From CAYTXJ01 sp965613025 (lineage in GTDB: Bacteria; Desulfobacterota; DSM-4660; Desulfatiglandales; JALVMZ01), in NCBI GenBank assembly GCA_965613025.1, contig CBFDUE010000077.1, forward strand, positions 1 to 9,823: a DNA stretch of 9,823 nucleotides, written 5' to 3'. Below, in pieces: positions 1 to 8,121 of this stretch (positions within the stretch are counted from its first letter, which is position 1; every line of letters starts with the position of its first letter). The position numbers and the translations under genes are program-made. The notes beneath the pieces were generated by a model. It was not told the origin of the DNA. It searched no databases and was given only the letters and a program-made list of their open reading frames with translations.

Positions 1-822
1 GAACGACAAAATTACCTTCTTTATGACCGCATGGTGGCCTTCCATGTTCAGCGGGGGATAACAGTACCACTCTCTGCTGCAGAATTTTATAAAGGGCTAA
101 ACGAACGCTTCCCAGAGCGAGATGGAATGTATTTCCTGCCAGAGCAAGTGGCAGAATATGACAAAAAGCGAATGAAGGTAAAAGAGGTTGCACAACTGGA
201 GCTTTTTGTTAAAGATGAGGCATCTGCCATTCAATGGCTCAAGCAGCAGCTTAGCAAAAAGCCTCAGACATCGCAGGAACTACAACCTGTTTTCATGGAT
301 ATGCAGAGGCAGTCGGGTGGGTGGCAAAAACATGAAAAGCTACTTGAATTATTAGAATTACTGAAGGATAACTTCCTCAAATACGATGGCAAAGGCCCAA
401 TTCCCAAGCAGATTGTCTCCTGGATGAAAAAATCAGAAAGACTCAGGGAAAAAATCAGGAAAATAGAAGTAACACAAGGTGAAACAGATATAGCATCTCT
501 TTCAACCGACGATTCTGAACTCATAAAATCTGCCAAAGACCGCTGGTATTTGCCAGATCCAAACGAAGCTCAGGACTTAGAGAAACTAAGAGAAAAACGA
601 CTGTTAAAAGAATTTGAAGATTATAAAAATTTTAAAGGCAAAAGGCTAAAAGTATTCCGTTTGGAGGCAGTCCGAGCTGGCTTTAAAAGGGCATGGCAAG
701 AAAGGGATTATGCAACCATTATCACAGTTGCCCGCAAGATCCCAGAAAATGTCCTCCAAGAGGACCCCAAGTTGCTGATGTGGTATGATCAGGCAATAAC
801 AAGAATGGGAGTGGAATTATGA
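1..822 (+). CDS. pglX: PglX-type (BREX type 3) DNA methyltransferase, C-terminal part only
   Basis: The reading frame is open from base 1 (first codons E-R-Q-N-Y-L-L-Y-D-R), so the gene begins upstream. The ATG at 31 is internal, and 273 residues are visible. No catalytic methyltransferase motif (DPPY-type or FxGxG) lies in the window. The call rests on recognising the conserved C-terminal region of large site-specific adenine methyltransferases, including the stretches around DGMYFLPEQVAEYD, KDRWYLPDPN and KVFRLEAVRAGFK, and on the BREX genes that follow. This region would flank the catalytic core and probably serves target recognition or partner contacts (inference). In BREX the enzyme methylates host DNA as the self mark. 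The stop codon overlaps the next start in an ATGA, so translation is coupled to the ATPase gene. The alternative is the methyltransferase of another restriction-like system. Confidence 0.68.
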   Translation, partial: ERQNYLLYDRMVAFHVQRGITVPLSAAEFYKGLNERFPERDGMYFLPEQVAEYDKKRMKVKEVAQLELFVKDEASAIQWLKQQLSKKPQTSQELQPVFMDMQRQSGGWQKHEKLLELLELLKDNFLKYDGKGPIPKQIVSWMKKSERLREKIRKIEVTQGETDIASLSTDDSELIKSAKDRWYLPDPNEAQDLEKLREKRLLKEFEDYKNFKGKRLKVFRLEAVRAGFKRAWQERDYATIITVARKIPENVLQEDPKLLMWYDQAITRMGVEL

Positions 823-1865
823 CAATTACCAGAATAAGATTTGAAAATTTCACGGCCTTTAAAAAGCTGGACATTAAGCTAAGCCCAGGGATTAATGTAT
901 TTGTTGGAGCTAACGGAACAGGCAAAACACACCTTATGAAGGTTGTCTATTCTGCTTGTGATATTAGCAAAACCAAGATGGACTTAGCTGAGAAACTGAT
1001 CCGTGTTTATCTCCCATCAGGCCGCGCTATTGGGCGATTGGTAAAACGACATAGAACCAGCACCCGTTGTGCAGTAGAAGTGTATCGTGGGAAGACTAAA
1101 CTGCGGATTTCGTTTTCTAACCATGCAACAGTTCCTGATTCTGCAACCGTTACTGGTGTAAAGGAATGGACATCCAGACCAATTGAAAGTGTGTATATTC
1201 CAGTCAAGGAGATGCTTTCTAATGCTCCGGGATTCCACTCCCTCTATTCTCAAAGGGAAATCCATTTTGAGGAAATCTATTCGGATATCTTGAATAGGGC
1301 ATATCGTCCAGCACTCCGTGGCCCTGTAGATCAGGCCAGAAAGAGGCTACTTAAGAATCTTCAGAAACTTATTGATGGCAAGGTAATAATCAAAGACGAA
1401 GAGTTCTTTCTTCGTAACAAGCAAGGAAAACTTGAATTTACCCTACTTGCTGAGGGGATGCGAAAGCTGGGCTTGTTGTGGCTCCTGATCCAGAATGGAA
1501 CCCTTTTAAACGGCTCTGTGCTGTTTTGGGATGAGCCTGAAGCCAATCTCAATCCAAAGCTATATGGGCCACTTATTGAAACCCTTCTTGAACTTCAAAG
1601 AATGGGAGTTCAGGTCTTTCTGGCAACACATAATTATGTGATTTTAAAGGAGATAGATCTTAGGAGGGAAACTAAGGACAAGATAATGTTTCATTCCCTT
1701 TATAAGGATGATATTACAGGGGAGATACAGTGTCATTCAGTAAATGAATATCTTCAAATACATCCAAATGCTATTGCTGAAACCTTTGCCAATTTGTATG
1801 ACCGTGAGATCAAACGTAGTTTAGGAGGGTCAATAAATGACAGTTCTCAGAGAGGGGGCTCTTGA
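819..1865 (+). CDS. SMC/OLD-like AAA family ATPase embedded in the BREX operon
   Basis: This 348-residue protein has all the marks of an ABC/SMC-type ATPase of the AAA_15/AAA_21 group. The N-terminus is a RecF-like start (ITRIRFENFTAFKKLDIKL). Walker A is GANGTGKT at residues 30-37. A signature-like motif, LLAEGMRKLG, lies at 209-218. Walker B is VLFWDEPEANLNP at 234-246 (D238, E239), with a switch histidine in FLATHNY at H271. The middle (about 60-205) is an insertion, without the long coiled coil of true SMC or Rad50. The ATG at 819 is preceded by GGGAG about seven bases away and overlaps the upstream stop (ATGA). The 3' end overlaps the next gene by 29 bases. Proteins of this group often work with a separate nuclease, as in PARIS or Septu, and the next gene fits that role. 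It is not a core BREX component as I know the system; an accessory or sensor role is inferred. Confidence 0.85.
   Translation: MTITRIRFENFTAFKKLDIKLSPGINVFVGANGTGKTHLMKVVYSACDISKTKMDLAEKLIRVYLPSGRAIGRLVKRHRTSTRCAVEVYRGKTKLRISFSNHATVPDSATVTGVKEWTSRPIESVYIPVKEMLSNAPGFHSLYSQREIHFEEIYSDILNRAYRPALRGPVDQARKRLLKNLQKLIDGKVIIKDEEFFLRNKQGKLEFTLLAEGMRKLGLLWLLIQNGTLLNGSVLFWDEPEANLNPKLYGPLIETLLELQRMGVQVFLATHNYVILKEIDLRRETKDKIMFHSLYKDDITGEIQCHSVNEYLQIHPNAIAETFANLYDREIKRSLGGSINDSSQRGGS
1824..1828 (+). promoter_or_regulatory. Shine-Dalgarno GGAGG inside the ATPase gene
   Basis: A perfect GGAGG sits eight bases before the ATG at 1837, inside the last codons of the ATPase gene. It fixes the start of the small downstream gene and shows that the 29-base overlap is genuine rather than an over-long reading frame. 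Ribosomes finishing the ATPase could reinitiate here, which would keep the two products in proportion. Confidence 0.75.
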
Positions 1866-2340
1866 ACTTAGGCTACCAGAAGGTGTTCAGGGGAGAAAAT
1901 TTGATGACAGAGACCATGGTCTTTCACACTGTATGAAGGCCGTTGATTTCATTGTAGAAGATCATGATCAGGTTCTCTTTATTGAGTTTAAGGATCCTGA
2001 TCATCCGCACGCTACCCCAGACGGACGAGAGGCCTTTCTAAAAGAGCTCTTATCCGGTGGTAAAGATGATGAACTGGTTCTAAAATATCGGGATTCCTTT
2101 ATTTACAGATGGGCAGAGGGTGCAGCAGAAAAACCAATAACCTATTGTGTGCTCATTGCCACAAGCCGGTTAGATGAAGCTATGCTCTTGGCTCGGACTG
2201 AGGAACTGAAACGAAAGCTACCAGTAGAGGGACCAGCATCTGGGGCTTGGAAACGAAGGATTGTCTCTAATTGTGGTGTGTTCAATCTTAAAACATGGGA
2301 AAAACATATGACAAGATTTCCTGTTGAAAGAGTAGGTTGA
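1837..2340 (+). CDS. Small PD-(D/E)XK-like putative nuclease, partner of the ATPase
   Basis: I do not recognise a named family for this 167-residue protein. Residues 36-54 read AVDFIVEDHDQVLFIEFKD: an Asp at the end of one predicted beta strand (D37), then hydrophobic LFIEFK with E50 and K52. This is the D-x(12)-E-x-K arrangement of the PD-(D/E)XK nuclease fold. The rest alternates helices and strands (KYRDSFIYRWA at 83-93, ITYCVLIATS at 101-110), as in small restriction-like endonucleases. There is no signal peptide or membrane segment. The start is set by the internal GGAGG, and the gene overlaps the ATPase gene by 29 bases. The likely role is the DNA- or RNA-cutting half of an ATPase-nuclease pair (inference). 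It could instead be a nuclease-fold protein without activity that only binds DNA. Confidence 0.6.
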   Translation: MTVLREGALELRLPEGVQGRKFDDRDHGLSHCMKAVDFIVEDHDQVLFIEFKDPDHPHATPDGREAFLKELLSGGKDDELVLKYRDSFIYRWAEGAAEKPITYCVLIATSRLDEAMLLARTEELKRKLPVEGPASGAWKRRIVSNCGVFNLKTWEKHMTRFPVERVG

Positions 2341-2408
2341 TTGAGGAAGTTACATCATATCGTGGGTGGGAGGCGAGTTTTTGTTGAAAAACAAGGGGAT
2401 CTTGGGAA

Positions 2409-5267
2409 ATGACGCCAAATAACACACACCACTCAAAACTCAATGCTCATCACTCCCTTTCCGTGGGTAAATGGATTTACCTTCCAGCTCATCATACCTA
2501 TGGTCGTATCGTTGAACGAGCAATATTATGGGGTAATGAGATCCTCCAAGTATGGCTACCTGCCAGCAATGCAATTGTGCGAGTCAAAGCGAGCGAGGTT
2601 TCAACTCAAAGCCCAATGCTCAACGCTCAGCACTTAAGCTATGTTGCTTCTGCGGCACGGGTTGCAGATGCCTTGACTCAGGATGTTTTGCTTGCCCCCC
2701 TTGAGGCATCTGTAATTCCATTACCGCATCAGATTCAGGTGCTTAAAAGGGCCATTTCCACTGATCGCGTTCGCTTTCTTCTGGCTGATGAGGTTGGTCT
2801 GGGAAAGACCATTGAGGCTGGTCTTATTATGCGGGAGCTCAAACTGCGGGGACTGGTTAAGCGGACCCTCATAATTACACCAAGAGGTTTGTTGATGCAG
2901 TGGATTGCGGAAATGGATACGCATTTTAATGAGCAATTTTATCCTATTATGTCAGAGGATTATCGTAGCCTAAAGAGGATCTTTTCTTTGAGTATAGGTA
3001 ATGAAAAGGCAAAAATAGTATTTGGTAAGAATAACTTGAATCCGTTTTGCATGTTTGACCAGGTCATTGTCTCAATGGACTCTGTAAAGCCTTCAGAAGG
3101 CAGAGGAGGGGAAGAGAGTAAGGAGCGATTTCAGGATTTGGTTTCTGCAAATTGGGATCTGGTTATTGTTGATGAAGCACATAGATTAGGTGGAAGCACA
3201 GATCAAGTCGCTCGCTATAAGCTTGGTAAGGGAGTAGCTGAGGTTGCTCCATACTTACTTTTGCTCTCTGCTACTCCACATCAGGGAAAGACTGATCAGT
3301 TCCATCGTTTGATCTCACTGCTTGATCCAGAGGCCTTTCCTGATGAAAATAGCATAAAAAAGGAGCAGGTTCAGCCCTATGTCATCCGCACAGAGAAGCG
3401 CCGTGCCATTGATGCAGAAGGTAAACCACTTTTTACTCCTCGGCACACAGAGCTTGTGCCTATCTCATGGAAGGATCACCACAGGGATCAACGGTTGCTT
3501 TATGAGATGGTAACTGATTATGTGCGAGAGGGCTATAATCAGGCCATGCGTGAAAAACGCACCTACATTGGATTTCTTATGATCCTGATGCAACGATTAG
3601 TGGTTTCCAGCACTCGTGCTATTCGCACAACCTTGGAGAGGCGACTTGAAGCCCTTGAGATGCCACAAGAGCAGCTTACATTATTCCCTCAGCTTGGTGA
3701 AGAAGACTGGATTGATCTGGATGGTCAAGAGCAGATGGATACGTTGCTTAAGGCCAGGTTTAATGCCCTAAAGGATGAACAGGCAGAGGTGAAGATACTT
3801 TTGGAAATAGCAAAACGCTGCGAAAGCCAGGGTCCAGATGCTAAGGCTGAAGCACTCCTTGACTGGATCTATCAGCTTCAGGCAGAGGAGGAAGATCCAG
3901 AGCTCAAGGTGCTGGTATTCACTGAGTTTGTGCCTACTCAGGAAATGCTGTCCGAGTTCTTGACTGAGAGAGGTTTTAAAGTAGTATGCCTTAATGGTTC
4001 TATGAGCATGAAAGAGCGTAGGCAGGTCCAAGACGCATTTTCCAAGGATGCCCGTATCCTCATATCAACAGATGCTGGTGGGGAAGGGCTAAATCTTCAG
4101 TTTTGTCATGTGGTTATTAATTATGACATCCCTTGGAATCCAATGCGTCTGGAACAGCGTATCGGACGGGTGGACCGCATCGGCCAGACACACCCTGTGC
4201 GTGCTATAAACTTTGTGTTCGAAGATTCAGTCGAGCATCGTATCCTACAGGTCTTGGAGGAGAAACTTTCAGTCATTTTTAGGGAATTTGGCATTGATAA
4301 GACTGGTGATGTCCTTGATTCTGCTCAAGCTGGAAAGATCTTTGATGATTTGTATATAGAGGCAATCCTTAATCCTGATATAATGGAGAGTAAAATTGAT
4401 GAAATCCTGAAAAGTATTCAGGTGCAAGCACGAGAATCCCGGCAGAGAACATCTCTCTTTGGTGAGACGCAGAAACTGGATCCTAAAGAGGCAAAACGGC
4501 TTTTAGCTTATCCATTTCCTCATTGGGTAGAGCGGATGACAATAAGCTACCTGCAGGCTCACGGCGGAAAGGCAGAGAGGAAAAATGGCGTTTGGGAGCT
4601 TACTTGGCCTGATAGCGAGCGACTGACTAATGTTGTCTTTACCAGTAAGGAGGCTGAAAAAGATCCTTTGAGTCATCTTCTTACACTTGAGGATCCCAGG
4701 GTGCGAAATTTAGCGATGAATATTCCTATTTTTGCGCAAGGACAACCTGTCCCTGTGATCACGCTTCCTGGTCTTGCAAAAGAGATAAAGGGTTTTTGGT
4801 CTCTTTGGAGAATATCAATTTCATCTGAAGGCTGGAATCAATATCGGATTATGCCCTTGTTCTTAGATGACAATGGTAAGATACTTGCACCTACCGCACG
4901 CTATATCTGGGATCAACTGCTAACTACTTTCCCTACGATCCTTGGTTATTTGGACTATGATACCTCGCATCAAGCATTTGAACAAGTTAGGAAAGTAGCA
5001 GAACAATATGGAAGAACAATCTATGATGAACTTGTATTGGTTCATAAAGAGCGCCTTACTCAGGAGCGTAAAAAGGCTGAATATGCCTTTGCTTCACGCA
5101 GAAAGGCCATCCTGCGAATTGGACTACCTCAGGTCCGTAACTATCGCCTGCATCTCTTGGGGCAGGAGGAACACCTTTTCAAAGAACAGCTTGAACGCAG
5201 GGCTCAGATATTGCCGGAAATGATACCATTGCTTTTGGTTCGTGTGGAAGGAGCTACTCATGGGTAG
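2409..5267 (+). CDS. brxHII: BrxHII-like SNF2/DEAD-family helicase of BREX type 3
   Basis: A 952-residue superfamily 2 helicase/translocase with every core motif: motif I DEVGLGKT (residues 127-134), motif II DEAH (255-258), motif III SATP (287-290), motif V STDAGGEGLNLQ (553-564) and motif VI QRIGRVDRIGQ (583-593). The PHQ at 106-108 fits the Q-motif position. Motifs V and VI are of the SNF2/RapA type. About 300 further residues follow the helicase core. The ATG at 2409 has AAGGGGAT about ten bases upstream. The GTG at 2463 is in frame but has no ribosome-binding site. The 68 bases before the gene form the only real gap in the operon. The stop overlaps pglZ by eight bases. In BREX type 3 this helicase is a core component acting on DNA in the cytoplasm. 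Two short heptanucleotide-repeat segments interrupt the N-terminal 80 residues (see repeats). A DrmD-like DISARM helicase is the main alternative, but pglZ next door argues for BREX. Confidence 0.85.
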   Translation: MTPNNTHHSKLNAHHSLSVGKWIYLPAHHTYGRIVERAILWGNEILQVWLPASNAIVRVKASEVSTQSPMLNAQHLSYVASAARVADALTQDVLLAPLEASVIPLPHQIQVLKRAISTDRVRFLLADEVGLGKTIEAGLIMRELKLRGLVKRTLIITPRGLLMQWIAEMDTHFNEQFYPIMSEDYRSLKRIFSLSIGNEKAKIVFGKNNLNPFCMFDQVIVSMDSVKPSEGRGGEESKERFQDLVSANWDLVIVDEAHRLGGSTDQVARYKLGKGVAEVAPYLLLLSATPHQGKTDQFHRLISLLDPEAFPDENSIKKEQVQPYVIRTEKRRAIDAEGKPLFTPRHTELVPISWKDHHRDQRLLYEMVTDYVREGYNQAMREKRTYIGFLMILMQRLVVSSTRAIRTTLERRLEALEMPQEQLTLFPQLGEEDWIDLDGQEQMDTLLKARFNALKDEQAEVKILLEIAKRCESQGPDAKAEALLDWIYQLQAEEEDPELKVLVFTEFVPTQEMLSEFLTERGFKVVCLNGSMSMKERRQVQDAFSKDARILISTDAGGEGLNLQFCHVVINYDIPWNPMRLEQRIGRVDRIGQTHPVRAINFVFEDSVEHRILQVLEEKLSVIFREFGIDKTGDVLDSAQAGKIFDDLYIEAILNPDIMESKIDEILKSIQVQARESRQRTSLFGETQKLDPKEAKRLLAYPFPHWVERMTISYLQAHGGKAERKNGVWELTWPDSERLTNVVFTSKEAEKDPLSHLLTLEDPRVRNLAMNIPIFAQGQPVPVITLPGLAKEIKGFWSLWRISISSEGWNQYRIMPLFLDDNGKILAPTARYIWDQLLTTFPTILGYLDYDTSHQAFEQVRKVAEQYGRTIYDELVLVHKERLTQERKKAEYAFASRRKAILRIGLPQVRNYRLHLLGQEEHLFKEQLERRAQILPEMIPLLLVRVEGATHG
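2432..2459 (+). repeat. Heptanucleotide array 1 (four CTCANNN-like units) in helicase 5' coding region
   Basis: The units read CTCAAAA, CTCAATG, CTCATCA and CTCCCTT in succession, a 7-base period starting eight codons into the helicase gene. They encode the low-complexity residues around HSKLNAHHSL. The stretch ACTCAAAACTCAATGCTCA (2431-2449) matches 2604-2622 in 17 of 19 bases, so the two arrays share an origin. Confidence 0.65.
2605..2639 (+). repeat. Heptanucleotide array 2 (five units) in helicase coding region
   Basis: The units read CTCAAAG, CCCAATG, CTCAACG, CTCAGCA and CTTAAGC, the last one degenerate. The array encodes STQSPMLNAQHLS (about residues 65-77), between the N-terminal strand-rich segment ending IVRVKASEV and the conserved LSYVASAARVADALTQ. 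It is one heptamer longer than array 1 and carries a similar LNAxH peptide. The placement at a domain junction suggests tolerated linker growth. Confidence 0.65.
5248..5253 (+). promoter_or_regulatory. Shine-Dalgarno AAGGAG deciding the pglZ start
   Basis: AAGGAG lies six bases before the ATG at 5260. A GTG at 5242 would give six more residues, but it sits upstream of this site and has no ribosome-binding site of its own. The start is therefore taken as 5260, giving M-G-S-W-R-D and an 8-base overlap with the helicase gene. Confidence 0.75.
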
Positions 5268-7266
5268 CTGGCGTGATCAGATACTGAAAGAGTTTACACC
5301 CCGAGTTGCACGACTTACCCTGGTTGCAGATCCAGATGGTCTGCTCCTTGAAGAGAAAATACTTGAAGGGATCAGGGAACGGGGTTTTGAGATGATCCCT
5401 TTTGAGGATCATGTTGAATTTCGCTATGCCTTTGAGTCAAAATTCCGTTCTTATTGGGACAAGGGTGAGGAAACTGATCTGGTAGTAGTGCTAAGATCAT
5501 CTTCAAGTGATCTGGATACCTTACCTTATGACCTACTTCAGGTTGGTCGCAAACTTTCATTCAACCTGGGGGATCTTTTCCCAAATCTCAGCTATCCTGT
5601 GGTAGCTGCACTTGATAGGGCTGATCTTGATGTCTTGTTTGAGGCGCAGGAAAAATATGCACCAGGGCAGCTTGGAGACAATGCCACCAAGGATTTTATT
5701 CTTCGGCATGTGTTTGAGATTGCTCCTGAACTCATCAAGCAACCATCTGATCTACTCAGGGTCTTGTTACGCCGCCATTACCGTGGCAGACGTCTTCCAG
5801 CCATCCTTGATGAGCGTCTTATTCATGTGCTTCGTCAAAATAGCCTATTTGAGGATTGGCCTCTTGAGACTATTATTCCTGATCGTGAGGCATTTTTTGC
5901 CTTCCTGCAAGAACGATGGTCAGTGTTTCTGGATTGGCTTGTTCAACAAAAAGGCGGATCTATCCATGATAAGACCGAGAATTATGGATTGAAATTTTCA
6001 GGTCCATTGCTTTTACCTTTTGATCATAATGATGTCCGCATCTACATTGATAATCTTTTCTTAGAGGGCTTTCTCAAACCTGTTCATCACGAGCATATTG
6101 AGGAGCTTGCCAATACCTGGGTGGGATATGGCATCAAAGTCTCTCCTATTGAAAACCGTATCCGTCGCATTGAAGGTTTACTTAATTCCGTTGCGAAAAC
6201 AATCCCTTCAATTGATGCCCGATATTGGGAGTGGTTTAATTTTGCCTATAGGTGGTCAGAACTTATTACCTTAACACTGGAGGCAAATGCTTCTTTGCCA
6301 GAAAAATATTTGAAACGCATTAAAGAGTTTAGAGACAGCATTGATTCGGCACTTATCAGATGGGTGCTGAAACGATATGCCAGCCTGATTAATCTTCCCC
6401 CTATACCGCCTGTGATGCTACATCATATACCGCGTTATCTTGCTCGAAGCATTGAAAACGAACAGTGTGTAAAGATGGCTCTTTTACTATTGGATGGGCT
6501 CTCAATAGACCAATGGATCGCTATACGTGAAGTGCTCAAAGGGCTGGAACCCAGTCTGTGTCTTCGTGAAGATGCGGTCTTTGCATGGGTTCCAACTATT
6601 ACCCCTGTTTCCCGACAGGCTGTTTTTGCTGGAAAACCGCCGATTTACTTTCCAACAAGTATTCATACAACAGATAAGGAATCCGCTCTTTGGACTCAGT
6701 TTTGGATAGATCAGGGTCTTAGAGGGCAGGAGGTAGCTTATTTAAATGTATTGGGGGATAAAAACAATACAAAACTAATAGTAGAAAACATTGTGAATCC
6801 TAAATTGCGTGTATTCGGTATTGTAATCAGGAAAATAGATCGTATAATGCACGGTATGGAACTGGGTTCAGCAGGTATGCATAATCAGGTCAGGCAATGG
6901 GTCAAGCAGGGCTTTCTTCTGAAACTAATTGCACTTCTTCATAGTAGCGGTTTTCAGGTCTACCTTACCTCAGATCATGGCAATATTCAGGCACATGGTA
7001 TGGGAAGACCAGCTGAAGGGGCTATTGCAGAATTAAAAGGAGAGCGCGTGCGTGTTTACTCAGATGCCAGACTTAGAAGTCAAATCAAAAAGCAATTCCC
7101 TGAATCCTTTGAATGGCCATCAATCGGTCTTCCAGGTGACTATCTGGTTCTAATTGCTTCAAACCGTAATGCTTTTGTTAAGGTGGGAGAAACCCTTATT
7201 GCTCATGGCGGGATTAGTGTTGAAGAGCTAATTGTTCCGTTTGTCCAGATCAAAAGGAGGAACTAA
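5260..7266 (+). CDS. pglZ: PglZ, BREX type 3 alkaline-phosphatase-superfamily protein
   Basis: A 668-residue protein counted from the ATG at 5260. The C-terminal half holds the PglZ domain with the usual metal-site motifs of the alkaline phosphatase superfamily: LLLDGLSIDQW around D412, the nucleophile-region PTITPVSR at about 445-452, KIDRIMHGM with D527 and H531, TSDHG with D572 and H573, and AHGGISVEE with H649. The N-terminal part (SWRDQILKEFTP, VADPDGLLLEE, the FNLGDLFPNLSYPVVAALDR stretch) matches what I recall of the type 3 BREX PglZ subgroup rather than types 1 or 2. It is a cytoplasmic core BREX protein, and family members have been linked to nuclease or phosphodiesterase activity that depends on these metal ligands. 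All ligands look intact. It overlaps the helicase gene by eight bases and is followed after five bases by the last operon gene. Confidence 0.92.
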   Translation: MGSWRDQILKEFTPRVARLTLVADPDGLLLEEKILEGIRERGFEMIPFEDHVEFRYAFESKFRSYWDKGEETDLVVVLRSSSSDLDTLPYDLLQVGRKLSFNLGDLFPNLSYPVVAALDRADLDVLFEAQEKYAPGQLGDNATKDFILRHVFEIAPELIKQPSDLLRVLLRRHYRGRRLPAILDERLIHVLRQNSLFEDWPLETIIPDREAFFAFLQERWSVFLDWLVQQKGGSIHDKTENYGLKFSGPLLLPFDHNDVRIYIDNLFLEGFLKPVHHEHIEELANTWVGYGIKVSPIENRIRRIEGLLNSVAKTIPSIDARYWEWFNFAYRWSELITLTLEANASLPEKYLKRIKEFRDSIDSALIRWVLKRYASLINLPPIPPVMLHHIPRYLARSIENEQCVKMALLLLDGLSIDQWIAIREVLKGLEPSLCLREDAVFAWVPTITPVSRQAVFAGKPPIYFPTSIHTTDKESALWTQFWIDQGLRGQEVAYLNVLGDKNNTKLIVENIVNPKLRVFGIVIRKIDRIMHGMELGSAGMHNQVRQWVKQGFLLKLIALLHSSGFQVYLTSDHGNIQAHGMGRPAEGAIAELKGERVRVYSDARLRSQIKKQFPESFEWPSIGLPGDYLVLIASNRNAFVKVGETLIAHGGISVEELIVPFVQIKRRN

Positions 7267-7271
7267 TAAGT

Positions 7272-8039
7272 ATGTTTAAAGATCCAAGATACAGCCAGAT
7301 TGGAATAGACCGCATCATTCGTCTTAACTGGATGGAGCGAACAGCATATCTTGTTTTGGCTGGAGACAAGGTGCCTGAGGCAAAGAAAATATTGAAAGAG
7401 TATCTTCAAGGATGGTTTCGTTCTAAAAATGCAAATAAGCGTAGCTCACTTGACAAAACCATCACAATTCTATTAAGAATCTGGGTGCGACCTCCGGATG
7501 AGCTTTATCTTCTTCAGCAGAAAGGTCTCAGATTTCTTTCATGTCCGCCACAAGAAAACCATATTGCAGTCCATTGGGGCATGACCATGGCAGTCTATCC
7601 TTTCTGGGGGGTTGTAGCGACCCAGGTAGGAAGGCTTCTCAGACTCCAGGGGACAGCAACAGTTAGTCAAGTGCAACGTAGGCTGAAAGAGCAATATGGA
7701 GAGCGCGAAACAGTATCCAGGGCAGCACAGCGGGTGCTGCGAAGCTTTACTGATTGGGGAGTTCTGAAGGAAACATCAGAAAAAGGTATATATACCAAAG
7801 GCAACTCCTTCGAAATAGCCCATGAAGAACTTATTGCTTGGTTGGTCGAGGCCTTTTTGTATGCTAATCCCAATGGAACCGCTACCTTGGAAACAGTCCT
7901 TAACTCTCCAAGTCTATTCCCATTTAATCTCAGAGCTATTTCAGCTGATAGCTTGGTAGCAATTTCCGAGCAGCTTACTATGTTAAGACATGGCTTGGAT
8001 CAGGAATTACTCATGTTAAACAGGCGTATGAAAAAATAG
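7272..8039 (+). CDS. Winged-helix-like last operon protein, possible divergent BrxA
   Basis: A 255-residue, mostly helical soluble protein. Residues 127-173 look like a winged helix: TATVSQVQRRLKEQYG, then a recognition-helix candidate ETVSRAAQRVLRSFTDWGVL, then a short wing ending GIY. The N-terminal 120 residues are helical (EAKKILKEYLQGWF, DKTITILLRIWV, AVHWGMTMAVYPFWGVVATQVGRLL). The ATG at 7272 follows AAAAGGAGG by 11 bases and comes five bases after the pglZ stop. In type 3 BREX as I recall it, this position is held by BrxA (DUF1819), a small helical DNA-binding protein. Size (255 versus about 200) and primary sequence are not close to type 1 BrxA, so position and the general helical layout are the main support. 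Otherwise it is a BREX-specific DNA-binding accessory protein. Confidence 0.7.
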   Translation: MFKDPRYSQIGIDRIIRLNWMERTAYLVLAGDKVPEAKKILKEYLQGWFRSKNANKRSSLDKTITILLRIWVRPPDELYLLQQKGLRFLSCPPQENHIAVHWGMTMAVYPFWGVVATQVGRLLRLQGTATVSQVQRRLKEQYGERETVSRAAQRVLRSFTDWGVLKETSEKGIYTKGNSFEIAHEELIAWLVEAFLYANPNGTATLETVLNSPSLFPFNLRAISADSLVAISEQLTMLRHGLDQELLMLNRRMKK

Positions 8040-8121
8040 GTGTTTCCCTATCAATTACATTGACCATCTATCTTGTAAAATCCATCTTGACCCAAATTTG
8101 GCAAAATTTTTTGTAACATAT

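Noticed and set aside
2377..2392. GTTTTT/AAAAAC hairpin in the 68-base gap before the helicase
   Set aside because: The stem is six A/T-rich pairs with no T-run after it. It is too weak to call a terminator or attenuator.
1..8039. DISARM as an alternative identity for the defence operon
   Set aside because: A methyltransferase and SNF2-type helicase could fit, but no DUF1998 or phospholipase-D gene is present, and PglZ is a BREX marker.
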